This document shows positions 22,664 through 34,054 of a stretch of DNA of 64,000 bases, one piece after another; position 1 is the first letter of the stretch; every line of letters begins with the position of its first letter. The notes beneath the pieces are model-generated. The model had not been told where the DNA came from. It made no database searches and was given only the letters and a program-made list of their open reading frames with translations. The position numbers and the translations under genes were made by a program. The DNA lies in the NCBI GenBank assembly GCA_949126835.1, contig OX421498.1, positions 29,778,581-29,842,580 of the forward strand, in the 5' to 3' direction. Origin of the DNA: Anisus vortex (Eukaryota; Mollusca; Gastropoda; Planorbidae).

Positions 22664-23004
22664 TAAAAAGGGAATTACTCTTGGTCAACATGGCCTTTTT
22701 CAGAAAATCCTCATCAGGAAAGGGCTTACAATGTTTTGCTATGCAGAGTGACATTTGAAAGCTTGATTCTGACAGAGGATTTGTTTAAGAAAGATACTTA
22801 CAAAAACTAGAGATGAGAGTGATATTATCTTAATTTCTCTTGAAGAAACTTTTTTCTTTCTCACAAAACGGCTGTTTTAAATCCCTAACGGTGGGGCCAT
22901 AACTAAGCTGTTCCTTTTTTGGTAAGTGCTCGCGTGCCCACAGAAATGGCTTTTCGTGCCAGCTGTGGCACGCGTGCCATAGGTTCGCCATCGCTGGCCT
23001 AGAG

Positions 23005-23092
23005 TAATATCCGTGTTCTTAGTTGTATGTTAGATGCGCTTTGGCTTTACATTATGTTTGTTGGCAGCGCTATGCAAATATTATTATTATTA
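23005..23092 (+). mobile_element. LINE 3' end, continuation after hAT insertion
   Basis: Continues the sequence interrupted at 20694: TAATATCCGTGTTCTTAGTT through TTGGCAGCGCTATGCAAAT, ending in an (ATT)n run. It matches the reverse complement of 27160-27260 across the junction, which shows that the copy-C insertion is precise. Confidence 0.85.
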
Positions 23093-23369
23093 TTATAGCA
23101 ACCAATAAACTTAAATTGAATTTTGACAATACAATTCTGTTTTGTTTTCATGCCATTCTTCAAAATGTTTTTTGGGTGAATTAATTTGTTCCTCTGTGAT
23201 GACTTGTTGAGCATTTTGAGATATCTTGGATATTTCAATGACATCAGACTCACACTAGTTCCTTACGTCACACCTGTCTTTAGGGCTTGTTTTGTTGATT
23301 TTACATGATACGTTAACTTTGCAAAAAAGCTTTCCTGGAGCTTAACAGTCAACGCACAACGTGTTCCGT

Positions 23370-23700
23370 CTATGCTCTATAAAAACTTTCATGGTCAATC
23401 TCCCAAGTCCATCAGCTCCATGGTCGAGCTACACACATCAGAGAAAAGACGACTGCGTTCAAACAAAATACATCTACAAGCTCAACGTACCAAGCGTAAA
23501 AAAGAAAACCATTTGCAGCTCACTCATACAGGGTCGTAGCTCCTCTGTGGTCGAATGAACTTCCGAACACAATTAAACAAGCAGACAATATTGCCATTTT
23601 TAAAACGAAATAGAAAACACTCCTTTTTTTATTTATTTTAATAACATATGGTAAATGTAAGACTTTGTTATGAATAGCGCTATAGAAATATGTACTTTGT
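23370..23700 (+). pseudogene. LINE C-terminal relic
   Basis: Fragments in shifting plus frames: SPKSISSMVELHTSEKRRLRS (first 20 residues: SPKSISSMVELHTSEKRRLR), then VAPLWSNELPNTIKQADNIA and IFKTK, the post-RT tail of CR1/L2-like LINEs (the PLWNSLP-type motif). At least two frameshifts and a stop are visible. The 3' end has TAGCGCTATAGAAATATG, again the L2-like terminal signature. Confidence 0.72.
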
Positions 23701-23721
23701 AATTTGTGTTTCTCATGTCAT

Positions 23722-23850
23722 TAGTTATACTGATGCGTGTTGTTTCTACTTGCATTGAAAAATAATGTTTTCAGGGGTCTTCCGCGTGCCTTTGAAAATT
23801 GGTGCGCGTGCCGAGTTTAACACGCGTTCCGTAGGCTGCCGACCTCTTAG
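23722..23850 (+). mobile_element. Solo right end of copy A/B-type hAT
   Basis: Contains TGATGCGTGTTG, CTACTTGCATTGAAAAATAA, CGCGTGCCTTTGAAAATTGG and ACACGCGTTCCGTAGG, ending GCTGCCGACCTCTTAG. It matches the last 130 or so bases of copies A and B. The rest of the element is absent. Confidence 0.7.
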
Positions 23851-23883
23851 ATAGTCATTTTAGTTTGGTGATGATAATAAATT

Positions 23884-23964
23884 TTAACCCTTACAGTCCC
23901 GGGCGCGTAAATAGCGGAACTGAGGGCAGCATAGATAGAAGTAGGTCGGTACGGTAAGTGTTAA
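23884..23964. mobile_element. 81-bp TTAA-flanked MITE (piggyBac-like), copy 1
   Basis: Starts TTAACCCTTACAGTCCCGGG and ends CGGTACGGTAAGTGTTAA. A TTAA target and CCC/GGG ends are typical of piggyBac-type elements. It differs from the intronic SoxD copy (42027-42107) at only about four positions. Non-coding. Confidence 0.75.
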
Positions 23965-24530
23965 ATATAACGTTTTATACAAGTAATATAATATAAATAA
24001 TATTTTCTACACATGCGCGCAATCATTAAAAGGGAAATAACGCAGCTATTCATTATTTATTAGTATTAATTCAATGGTTATCTCCCCTGTACCGGTTTAA
24101 AAGACACACTTAGTAAGACACTTAGTTGACAAAGGGGCCTTAAAACTAGTTTACTTGCACGCAGTCAAGCACACACACATACACAGAAGCAATTTAATTA
24201 TTTAAAACATTTATGTCGTAAATACATTGTTTTTTTCTTGTTATCATTGCAACAAACAAACAAATGTGTTTGTGACTTCGATTGTATTTTTTTTTTAAAC
24301 GTTTACAATTTTTAAATAAGAATATTCTAGATGAGCCAATCTTTTATGAAACTTTTGTGAGCCTACTAAAAAGTGAAACATTTGTATAAAACAGTTTGAG
24401 TGCAATTAAATAAGAAGTCAACTTCTACTAATCTATATTTATTCATTATTCCTTTTGTTTACAATTTGTGTTTCAAATTTTATTTCCCCTTCAACTCTCC
24501 TTAAATTTCTGGTATTAACTTAGGCTAAAT
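23965..24530. other. Intergenic, no gene seen
   Basis: AT-rich, with a CACACACATACACA stretch near 24172. Nothing else recognised. Confidence 0.5.
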
Positions 24531-24599
24531 GTGCCGCCCCTCTAGAAGTCCAGCCCCCGGGCATATTCCCCCTCTGCCCTCCCCCATGTGAGGGCACTG
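24531..24599. mobile_element. Fragment of CAGTGCCCTCACAT hAT MITE
   Basis: The right edge is the reverse complement of CAGTGCCCTCACATGGGGG, followed inward by GAGGGCAGAGGGGG and GGGGCGGCAC words, matching one end of 14967-15143. The other end was not found. Confidence 0.6.
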
Positions 24600-25693
24600 C
24601 TTCCATATATGTTCACGATTTTACCTCAACAAAGCTTGAGAAAACTAATGTGTAAAAATGAACCTCCACAACTACTCTAAATTTTTTGTAAAGAAATTTG
24701 AATTGCTATTTAATCAATGAAGTGAAGATAACTGTAAAAAGCAAGTCGAATGATGATATTTTCACACAGATATGTTCTGGATGTGTAATAAAAATGGAAG
24801 TTTAACAGTCAACATCCAACGTAATTCTCAAGAAGTTTGACAAAGTTTTTCGTTTCTTTTTTCTTTTTGTGTTTGCCAACTATTGCAGCTGCACTATGAG
24901 TTGCTTCCCATAATATTTTTATTTAAATCGATAATCTCATGTTTGAAATACCTTATGAATGCAGCCCCAAGAGTCCCTTGCTGTGTTTGTATCATGTTTA
25001 GCTAACAAACAAGACAGCTCTTGAAAGATACGATAACTTTTGCAATTCGTGCCACGATAGCTAGACATTTTTAAAAGTGTTTTACATATTATAAAAGAAA
25101 AAAAAATTGGTGACACGGCATTTAAGTAACTCTAATAATCAATTATGCCAAATTGTGTTTAATTACAATTAATCTTTCAAAGTGATTTTATATCCAAGGG
25201 AGATAACAACTTTAGTATAATTAATAATTTATTTACTTCCCTTTGAACGAATAAATAATGTTCTAATGATTTTAATAATTATATGTTTTATACAATTCTG
25301 ATGATTGACCACGAAGCGCCTTTCTCCAATAAAAATAGCCATTGACCGGGTAAATAAATATGCATGCGACTTCTGTTTCAATTGCATGTATCAATAAAAA
25401 AAAATACCTTAAAAAAACTAAACTGAATTTAACCTATATTTTTTAGATGTAAGTTTTAATGAGAAATCTTTGTTTTTAAATTTAGATAATTTTAATAATA
25501 TCCATTTAATTATATTTATAAGTTTAATTTTATTCTAAATATTTTTGTTGTTGATTAAACTCCGTTTTTTTTTCTAAAATACTAGAACTCGTATGAATAT
25601 TTTCTGACCTAAAAATGCTTTTAAAAATGCGTTTGTTTTTAATCCTCTCGAAGATAGAGAAGCTTCAGTGAATATAATGTGCTATACGGCCAA
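24600..25693. other. Intergenic, AT-rich, no gene seen
   Basis: Long AT-rich stretch without recognisable repeats or coding sequence. Confidence 0.5.
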
Positions 25694-26254
25694 TAGAGCG
25701 ATTGCAATAGGCATGGCTTAGTTGTTTTTTTCGTGACGTAATTATGTGAATAGCGGCCATGCTGGTGATAATGGGGAATAACATTTTTTTAAACATGTCT
25801 ATTTTACACGCAAAATATAAGGAATTTGTTTGCATAAATCTTGATATTTAACTGTCATAATAGTAGTCCTTAGTAGTCCGTCCACGAAGTAAACAATATT
25901 TGAGGCTTTTATAGTTTTTCAAAAGCTCTTGAGAAACACTGCACAGCCTACCTTATGCTTTACTTTTAGATAGTATGTTAAGATAGGCCAACTTTCGACA
26001 GGCGACATATTTAATTACATTTTCTGCACTTACGGATCCTATTCCATTGATTTTTAATGGTTTAAATTTTAGCTTTGAATGTTAATTTTCATCGCATGAC
26101 AGTGTTTTATATATTTTTTACGTTATATTGTTGAAATGATGACATTTAAAAATAAAACCTTCTTAAGGCTTTAGTAATACGGCTGCCATTTGTCACCACT
26201 AGACAAAGTAAACAAAAAGCACGCGCTTTTTGTCACGTGATTGCAATCGCTCTA
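25694..26254. mobile_element. MITE with TAGAGCGATTGCAAT inverted termini
   Basis: The left end is TAGAGCGATTGCAATAGG and the right end the reverse complement of TAGAGCGATTGCAATCACG, giving 15 identical terminal bases. No 8-bp duplication is visible. If the outermost TA is the target, TA-flanked GAGCGATTGCAAT ends would fit a Tc1/mariner-type element. 561 bp, non-coding. Confidence 0.7.
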
Positions 26255-27159
26255 TACTAAAAATCAAAGTGTATACATTTTTGATGAGAAAACATATTTG
26301 TGTATTTTAACTTCATTATCTCCCCCTTTTTTTTTTATTCCAGTCATAGGTGTTGGACAGGTGCAGTTGAAGTATTGTGGAAAGGGGTCATCTGATTGAC
26401 TTTTTTATGCATGAAATGGATTGGGGGTGGGTGGGTGTTTTTTTTTTTTGCAACACGTATACGCCATGCTTACTTTTTTTTTAATTGGCGGATCCTTTAG
26501 GTGATGGAATCGACAGAGTTCATCCATGTTTGACTCTTAATCCAATACAGGACTAGGGGGACTAAACACAGAAACGACCTTTTTAAAACAAAACAAAAAA
26601 ATGTTTTCTGTAATCCAATCATCCGGTTGAACAATCATGAGACACGGGTTGCAATTTAGATAAACCTTTGGTGGTGAAACTTTCAGACAATGTTGGTCAA
26701 TAGATCTGGACTGCCCATCAGCACTCTTTCTTGTTTGAATAACCCGCTTCATTATCCTTTTAACAGTGCAATCTCTGATAATGGCAGACATGTATTTGAT
26801 TCTTAAAATTTTTTTGTAACAGCGTAGATTTCTTGGTTACAGTGGTGGGTTGCTAGCTCTACGCAAAAAGCCTACAAACGAGCATGTATATCCCGTCATT
26901 AGGTCAAGGTAGTTTCTCGATGGAACTCATATCCTCGTGGATTTAATTTTTCTATACTAACAATACCTATGCTAATCTTAGGTTTTACCCAACTCTAGAA
27001 TTTTAAATCAGTTTTTCCCGGTGTTTTCTCACCCTCATCCCCGGTACACTGTCATTTTCACCGGTAATTAAATTCAGTTTTAGCCACTGAAATGAAACTC
27101 TTAAACGTAAAGTGTCCTTGAACTTTGTGTTGGTTAATGGTTATCAAACACATCCACTA
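26255..27159. other. Intergenic, no gene seen
   Basis: T-rich microsatellite-like stretches near 26320 and 26425. The minus open frame at 26537-26791 has no recognised domain. Confidence 0.45.
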
Positions 27160-27370
27160 TAATAATAATAATAATATTTGTATAGCGCTGCCTACAAACA
27201 TGATGTAAGCTCAGAGCGCATTTAACATACAACTAAGAACGCGGATATTACTATAGGCTAGCAGACAAAGCTAATTGATGATTTAAATAATGATAAATCA
27301 AATAAATGTAGCATTAACCGACCCAAGAAGACAGTAGGGGTCTAAAGCATGTTAAATGTTATCTAAGGTA
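27160..27370 (-). mobile_element. LINE 3' end, minus orientation
   Basis: The reverse complement reads CCTTAGATAAC through CTTGGGTCGGTTAATGC to GTAGGCAGCGCTATACAAAT and then (ATT)n. It matches 20555-20694 plus 23005-23092 and is an uninterrupted copy of that LINE 3' end. Confidence 0.8.
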
Positions 27371-28321
27371 TTACGACCACAATCCCCTTGTGGTCAGAGC
27401 CGTGTAAATGTTGTTGATAATTCTCGTTAGTCCTAGGGTAGACTGGTTATTATTATTTATATTTCAGTATTACACGAACTCTTCTTATTGTCCTGGGCAC
27501 AAACTCAGGATTTGCGTTCTAACAGTTCCTTTCCTTGACGTTGTAGTTGTAAATAAATAAATTATCGAATTGTAAACAATGAAATAAAAAAAAGAATAGT
27601 AACTTGACGAGGAAACTTCAGTGTAAATGTTGTTGATAATTTAATTCAGGTGATAAGGTATGTACAATAAATGTAGTATTTACAGCAATAATAGAATAGT
27701 GCCAACACAAGCGTCCATAACAAGCTCAAAGGAAAGTATCTACAAAACTAACTCTGCAAAACATTGCAAAAACTCTGCACAAAACTGGCTGCCTAGCCTT
27801 AAATACAAGCGGAGGAGAGCGGGGAACAGACCTATTACTAGGAGGGGTGAAATTAATGGTATCATTACAAAACTCATAATAAAAAAATAATAGTTTTAAC
27901 ATAAACTCCTCTGTACGAGAAATAATAGACTATTCCTAGCCATTCCGAGAATTTGAGGTCGGCGCGAGAGTGGATTCTTAGAACAGTCCAGGCCAAGCAC
28001 CGCCCAGAAAACTCGCGTTGGAGAGAGAGAGGAAAAAAGTAATGTGTGTTCTAGCATTTGGAACCACCAATAGGTAACTTCCCAAAAAGTTTTCGTGTGT
28101 ACTGTGTACATGTGTAATGCTGATGCACTCACTGCCTCCTCTTATCGTGTATGAGCACAGTGACGACATCTTGAGATTTCGTGTGTGAACCTGGCTAAGA
28201 TTTTTTTCAGACCTGTTGACGGTCAGTTTTAAACTCCCCTGAGGATCTGGACAGACATATAAACATCTGCCCTTTTACAGGCAAGCCCACAGAAGCCAAC
28301 GCCCATCATAGCGAAGGTCTA
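27371..28321. other. Intergenic, no gene seen
   Basis: Mixed sequence; GTGTAAATGTTGTTGATAAT occurs twice (about 27402 and 27620), so a small local duplication is present. Open frames at 27660-27890 and 27896-28169 have no recognised domain. Confidence 0.4.
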
Positions 28322-28548
28322 TTTGAATGGTCTATGGTGGCCAGTGAAACGTCCACGGCATAATAAGAGGATTGTGTGGCCAGCACAATGCCCAGCCGCA
28401 TTTTTCCATCAGAGCAGGGTAGACTCATCATAGGCATCCCCAAGTCACGGTAAAACAAACAACACACACCTTGGCGTTAATTTGGGTTCGATCCAGAGAC
28501 CTTTTGAATGACATTCCGAGCGCGCTCCCACTAGACCACCCGTGTCAC
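28322..28548 (-). mobile_element. SINE family 1 copy with tRNA head, minus
   Basis: On the minus strand an A-box-like GGTGGTCTAGTGGGAGCGC and a B-box-like TGGATCGAACCC are followed by the body words GGGCATTGTGCTGGCCACAC and TTATGCCGTGGAC. It lies head to head with the plus-strand SINE at 28612. Confidence 0.7.
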
Positions 28549-28611
28549 GCAAAGAGCTGTGTGTGTCACTTTAAAAAAATTCTTAGATTCATGACTGTAT
28601 AGTCACTGAGA

Positions 28612-28817
28612 GGAAAGGTGGCCGAGCGACAGCGCATTCGACTGGCTTACCGAAGGACCGTGGTTCGAATCATGGTGAAGGCTCTCAACTTTAGTTGGGG
28701 TAAAGTAAAGGCGGCTGGGCAATGTGATGGCCACACAATCCCCTAGTATGTCGTGGTCACAGAAACTGATGAGTGCTGCTTCACCGGCCCTATGGATCAA
28801 TTTGGTCCAACGGGATA
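28612..28817 (+). mobile_element. SINE family 1 copy, best tRNA-like head
   Basis: The head GGTGGCCGAGCGACAGCGC (A box, tRNA-Leu/Ser-like) and GTGGTTCGAATCATGG (B box) is followed by GGCTGGGCAATGTGATGGCC, CCTAGTATGTCGTGGTCAC, ATCAATTTGGTCCAACGGG and a TACTTTACT tail. hAT copy B is inserted in its tail. Confidence 0.85.
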
Positions 28818-28825
28818 CTTTACTG

Positions 28826-30594
28826 CAGGGGTCGGCAACCTTTTTTATAATAGTGTGCCATACTAGTAATTCTAAATCATTCAGCGGCCAAAAGCCTGAA
28901 AGTAAACCAGCTCTACTATATTATTTTTCTAAGACAATTTTGTTAGCGCCGTCCGCAGTAGCATGACCAAGACCAAAAGTAATGGAGCTTCACAGAGAAA
29001 ATCGTTAAAGCGTTTTATGTTTAATAACAAAACTAACGTGTTTGTGATATTCATCTTGGTTTTTTTTTTTCATTTGTCTATAGTCTAGAGTAAAAATAAT
29101 ATATTTTTATACAAATTTCCCATAAAAAGTTACTTATATTTTGATGTCAGCCAACTAAGATTGACTTTAAGATTAATTTACAGATCAAGTAATATAAACG
29201 ACCGTCTTTAATATATATTTGAAAATAATAACTGTTAAGCTGAGGTGATGCGAAGTAATCATACAGACTGGGTAGTTAATATAATGTTTAAAAATGTAAA
29301 CATAAGTTGTTCAGTCATAAAATATTGATACTATTTGCAATTCCCTTTTATAGTTTGATAATTTTAGGTAATATATATTGTAAGTCTTTTTTTATATATA
29401 AGGAAAAAATTTGAAACATATTAAAACATTTTAACGCAAAGAAAATTGATTAATTATCTCCCTTTAAATTTAGTTTCTCAAATTAATTTTGATTTTAGTG
29501 ATGACAAACAAACTAATATTACTTTTAGTTATTTTTTTAAATACAAATCCAGCATTATGGTTATCATTTCAAGATGTCGTCTATAATTGTTCAATGTCAG
29601 GTACATATTTAGTTACTTCTGCGTGATCAAGCTTAAGTGGCCTCTTTGTATGCTTGGAAAAGCTTTCATGTGCGATAAAATATGTTCACGAAATATGAAT
29701 TGAAGCAAAAGCTGAAAGTAATGTGAATGCCTAACTAACAGTTGAGAATAGCAGATGACTTTCCTGAGCAGCTTCCTTCCAGACTGTCCCGCAAATTGGG
29801 ATATTTTGATACCCTTTTTTAAGTGTTTAAAATTTAATTTGCTTCATTTTAAAATTGCAAATATCCCTCCATTAAAAAGCGATCCAGATCTAAGTAGATT
29901 GTTGTAAGGTCAAGCCGGGCAGGCTTAATGTGGTATGGAAACATGAGTCCATGAATTTATAAAGTCTCTCCTTTGTTCAGAAAACTTTGCTCTGGAAAAG
30001 CCTATCTAGCTATTTTAATACGCCTTAAATTATGGAAATAGTTAAATGTTTTCAAATTGATTTCACAGCAAGATATATTCAGTTTCAATGCTAATCCATT
30101 CCAGTGGTCTAGCCCCTTTCCTTGTAAAGTTCAACTCACTGAAATGTGTGGCTTTGTCATTAAGAAGACATCACTTCTCCTAATTCAATATCGCAAAATG
30201 TCGTTATTGTTTTTTTTTAATCAAGAAACATTTTAATTGCTTCCAGACAAGAAACAGATATATCCAAGACTTAGCCAAAGATCACTGTGTGCAACAGAAG
30301 AGACTTGAATTGCCTGTAAATCAAGAGTGAGAAACTATAGAATCGACTTTACACAAGATTCAATCACAGATCGCAAGTCCAATGATGAAATATTTACACA
30401 CAAACTTTACTGAACTTTAACTGTCAACATACATTGTGATTTCCAGGAAGTTTATCACGCAGCAGCCATTAATTATGATGACGTACCGTTTGACTTACAT
30501 TAAAAATCTCTTTCTAGGGGAGACATCTCGCGTGCCATTGAAAATCGCTCTGCGTGCCAAGTCTGGCACGCGTGTCTTAGGTTGCCGACCGCTG
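28826..30594 (+). mobile_element. hAT element copy B, complete, no intact transposase
   Basis: The left end is CAGGGGTCGGCAACCTTTTT and the right end the reverse complement of CAGCGGTCGGCAACCTAAG. The flanking 8-bp duplication CTTTACTG is perfect (28818-28825 and 30595-30602). 1769 bp, full-length relative of copy A. The interior has no open frame of useful size. Confidence 0.92.
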
Positions 30595-30798
30595 CTTTAC
30601 TGTATAGTAACTGAAAGTCATATAACCTGAAACGGTGTAAGTATTGATAGAGAGGCTTTTAAACAAGTACAAGGTTGGCAATGAGTTAGATTGTTCTTTT
30701 CCTCCAATGCGCACATTGACAAGTCTTAACGATTATGCATGCATAAAAGGTCAAAAAGAAGAACATGTCCGGTCTTATTCGATTATTTGCTTCGAAAC

Positions 30799-30948
30799 AT
30801 GTCTGTGTGCTACGTTACTGATTGTACGAAAATGTGTAGAGAATTAAATTTTATTTCATTTCCAAAAGATGTTGCCAAAAGAAAACGATGGATTGTGAAT
30901 GTCAGATTTAAAGAATCCCCTATTTATAATCCCAAACTAATTGCTTGA
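30799..30948 (+). pseudogene. THAP zinc-finger fragment
   Basis: The frame starting at an ATG reads MSVCYVTDCTKMCRELNFIS then FPKDVAKRKRWIVNVR and ends IYNPKLIA before a stop. C-x4-C near the start, the F-x-x-FP block and the following Trp are the first half of the C2CH THAP DNA-binding domain. The TGA stop falls where the C-x2-H pair should follow; the next in-frame codons are TGC AAA AGA ATT TTC, so the second Cys survives but the His is lost. THAP domains occur in P-element-type transposases and in cellular genes; the remainder is not visible. Possibly one exon, but no good donor site is seen. Confidence 0.6.
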
Positions 30949-31323
30949 TGCAAAAGAATTTTCGTGTTGTTGTTTTTTTATGAATCTCCGCATTGTGTTT
31001 TTTTAATTACCAAGTACGCAACTCTTGACTAAATTATTTTATAAACAAAAGCTAAATTTAACCTAACCCTTCTAACACTTTGAATATTAATTATCGCCTA
31101 CTGACTTTTGATGTTAAAAACGGATTCCTCATAAGTAATCTTGTAGCCGTTGTATATTTCTAAAAGACCAGAACTGGCTGTCTATGTTGAAATCAATTGT
31201 CAAACAGCACCAAATGCATGGTTTTTGTTTACGAAAATTGCGGTAAATTTCACCGGAAGTTCACGATCATTCCAGTTTAAAAGGTCACACCTAATTAGGA
31301 CTTGTAAATTATTCTTGCCCCTT

Positions 31324-31560
31324 AAACCTACTTATATGCGCATGATGTTCTTCTCAGGGGACCTACTTTATATGCACAACCTGTTCCACAGAATAGTGCC
31401 CTGTTCTTCCCGTGTGACCTACTTTATATGACTACGTTGTTCTTTCCATCTGACCTACTTTAAATGTACGCATTGTTCTTCCCGTGTGACCTACTGTATA
31501 TGCACACGTTCTTCTTCCTATGTGACCTACTTCACATGCGACTCACTGTAATTCACCAGT
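31324..31560 (+). repeat. 36-bp minisatellite
   Basis: Units contain GTGTGACCTACTTTATATG then CACACGTTGTTCTTCC. ACCTACT recurs at 31417, 31453, 31489 and 31525, a spacing of 36, with older diverged units to the left. Confidence 0.85.
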
Positions 31561-33882
31561 TACCTACTTCATAGCATGCGTGCACTACACGCACCCAACA
31601 TTCATTCACCTTTCAGCAGCAAAGGTACAAGAACAAAGGTATCAAGAAATAAATCAAACCACTGTCTTACATCTGGAAATGTTTTTTTTTAATGTCTATT
31701 CCCAGCACGGTACTCAACTGTGGTTGTTGTTTGTTTGTGTTATTTAAATTATATTTAGCATAATAGAGTCACAGTAGTAATGCCTATACAAAAGTATCTA
31801 AGACGTACAAAATAAAGGTAAAAATATTTATGAATAAAAAAAACACATTATAATAACAAGTAGATTCGATGATACAGAGAGATAATAGGACAGTCAGCGG
31901 CAGCTTCCGTTTTAACATTGTTTACTTCAATTCATAGTACTTACCAAACACATTAAATTATAAAACAAAAACAAACAAAAAAATATATAAGGAGTCAAGA
32001 GCAATAAATGAAGTTTTAACAATGGCTTTATCAAGTACAGGTCAAATTATTTATTTAAAATGACATTTCAATAGCATATGAAAATTTAAAATATAAAAGA
32101 ATGAAAACAACAAAACTCCGAGACACGAGCCCCCATTATTACCCTGTTAACCAGTTGACATCAAAATGTAAAATAAAAACAGACACCCTCACAAGAAGTC
32201 TCTCAACCCAATGCGCCACCGGAAATGGTACAGAGATGCGCACTGATTAATATACAAGAAATGCATATACTAAATGGAGAGAAGAAGAGCGAGAGACAAA
32301 GAGTGCGAGAGAGAGAGAGAGAGAGAGCACCCAAATTGTAAATCATAAGCAAAACTCTAAAATCTACACTTAGCTTATTAATTTTTTTGGCAATGTTAAA
32401 AATAAAATAATTAAAAAATTTTAAGCAATTGTGTCAATTGTATTGAATCATAAAAATGAAAATTTAAAAAAATCAAAGCATTTAAAGAAACTAGAAACAA
32501 GTAATACATTCTATAAATTAATACATTCTAAAAATGAATACAATCTAACAAAACAGATTTTCTACCAAAATGTGCAAGAGTCTGAACAAAATGTTACAAG
32601 GGTCATGTATTTTCTTGCATATCTTTACATTATATTAGTTTTAACGTTTGCAAAAACTGAAAGAAAAGTATATTAGTTCTATTTATATAAATATGTATAT
32701 AAATTTAAATAATATAAGCATTTTAAAGAAACATAACTGAAAGAGTTTTAAAAAACAAACTATGCAAATGTAAATATAATTGTGTTTCTGCCAAAGTTTT
32801 GTGGATTATCTCCCTTCCACCCTTCCCTCTCAATGAACACAATTAATTTGTATCGAGACACCAACAATGAAAATGCGAGCTGAGCAAATTGAAAATCCTT
32901 TCACTCAGTTGAGTTTTTTAAAAAAGTTTTCACTCAGTGGAGTAGATCCACTATCACAGAAATACCCATCGCAAGGTTTTTCTCCTTAAAATGAAAAAAT
33001 AATATAATTTTAAAAATTAACAGAATGAGAACAAATCAAACAAAGCCAGATTTAAATTAACAAAAAAACAAACAAACAATAATATATTTAAAGGAGCAAA
33101 CAACTAATTTAATTTGGAACCCAATGTGATGACAGGTGGGAACCAAATAATTTCTCTTTGCCTTCCTATACATACAAAATAATACTATTCAAAGTGGACA
33201 GACTAATTGAACAAAAAAAGTTATTTCGCTTCTAACTTTAACTTTAACTTACTTGTTTTAAATTTGTTCAAAACCAAGGACTACTGAAGACAGTAGTCCT
33301 TGTTCAAAACATAAAAATCTAGCAAATATTATTGAAAAAATTTATTTTGATTTCTTCTTTAAAAAAAAACAACTCGTTTAAAAAAATTAAAATTCATATT
33401 TAACTTATAACGACTCTATTCAGATTACAAATTTTGATGTTCTGCTATAAAGAAAAACAATTTCTTAACTGTTGAATTTAGTGGTAATAAAAAATTTGAC
33501 CAGAAAAACGATTAAACTATTTGTGCACTTTGTCAACAATTAAATGTTGGAATTGGTGGAGGAATTCTAAATCTAACACACACAAAATTATCTGAACATT
33601 TTATTAAACAGTTAGTATTTCCCAAATTATAAAACGGTTTCGAACATTTATTTCATCTGTCAAATTTTTACCACTCTTTCAAATGAAAACAAAATCACAT
33701 TTTCATTAATCACAGGAATAAAAAAAATATCGTATTTTCTGTTTATCTTGTTTTTGTTATATTTCATTATAAGTTTACTTTTCATCAAATCCTATCCAGC
33801 TTATATAAAAAAAGAAGAAGCAATTTAAAGAGCATGTAATACTTATTGTTTAAAGTAATATTTGTATTACAATTCTTTTAAA
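31561..33882. other. AT-rich intergenic DNA downstream of SoxD
   Basis: No gene is seen. A (GA)n run lies near 32305-32327. A small perfect hairpin (AAGGACTACTG, five-base loop, CAGTAGTCCTT) lies at about 33278-33302. Confidence 0.5.
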
Positions 33883-34054
33883 GGGGCCATCCATAAATGA
33901 TGTTACACACCCAGATGGGGGTGGGGAAGGAATTCAAACATTTGTAGAGTGATATTATATTGGAAGTGGAGTCTGACTTTTGGTGATCTTTGTATCGGAG
34001 GGGGGGGGGGGGGGATCATTTTAAAATCATGTAACATTATTTATGGACAGCCCC
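33883..34054. mobile_element. MITE with GGGGCYRTCCATAAAT inverted ends
   Basis: The left end is GGGGCCATCCATAAATGATG and the right end the reverse complement of GGGGCTGTCCATAAATAATG, both continuing into TTACA. The flanks share TAAA. 172 bp with an internal polyG run. The superfamily is not decided. Confidence 0.8.

Larger units (their letters stand above)
20695..22996 (-). mobile_element. hAT transposon copy C, complete ends, dead transposase
   Basis: The left end is CAGTGATGGCGAACCT and the right end the reverse complement of CAGCGATGGCGAACCTATGG. The flanking 8-bp duplication GCCTAGAG is perfect (20687-20694 and 22997-23004). The element is 2302 bp, includes a nested MITE at 21955-22140, and carries a transposase pseudogene on the minus strand. 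It inserted into the 3' UTR of the LINE relic. Confidence 0.93.

Noticed and set aside
33278..33302. microRNA-like hairpin (AAGGACTACTG / CAGTAGTCCTT)
   Set aside because: The stem is only about 11 bp, too short for a miRNA precursor.
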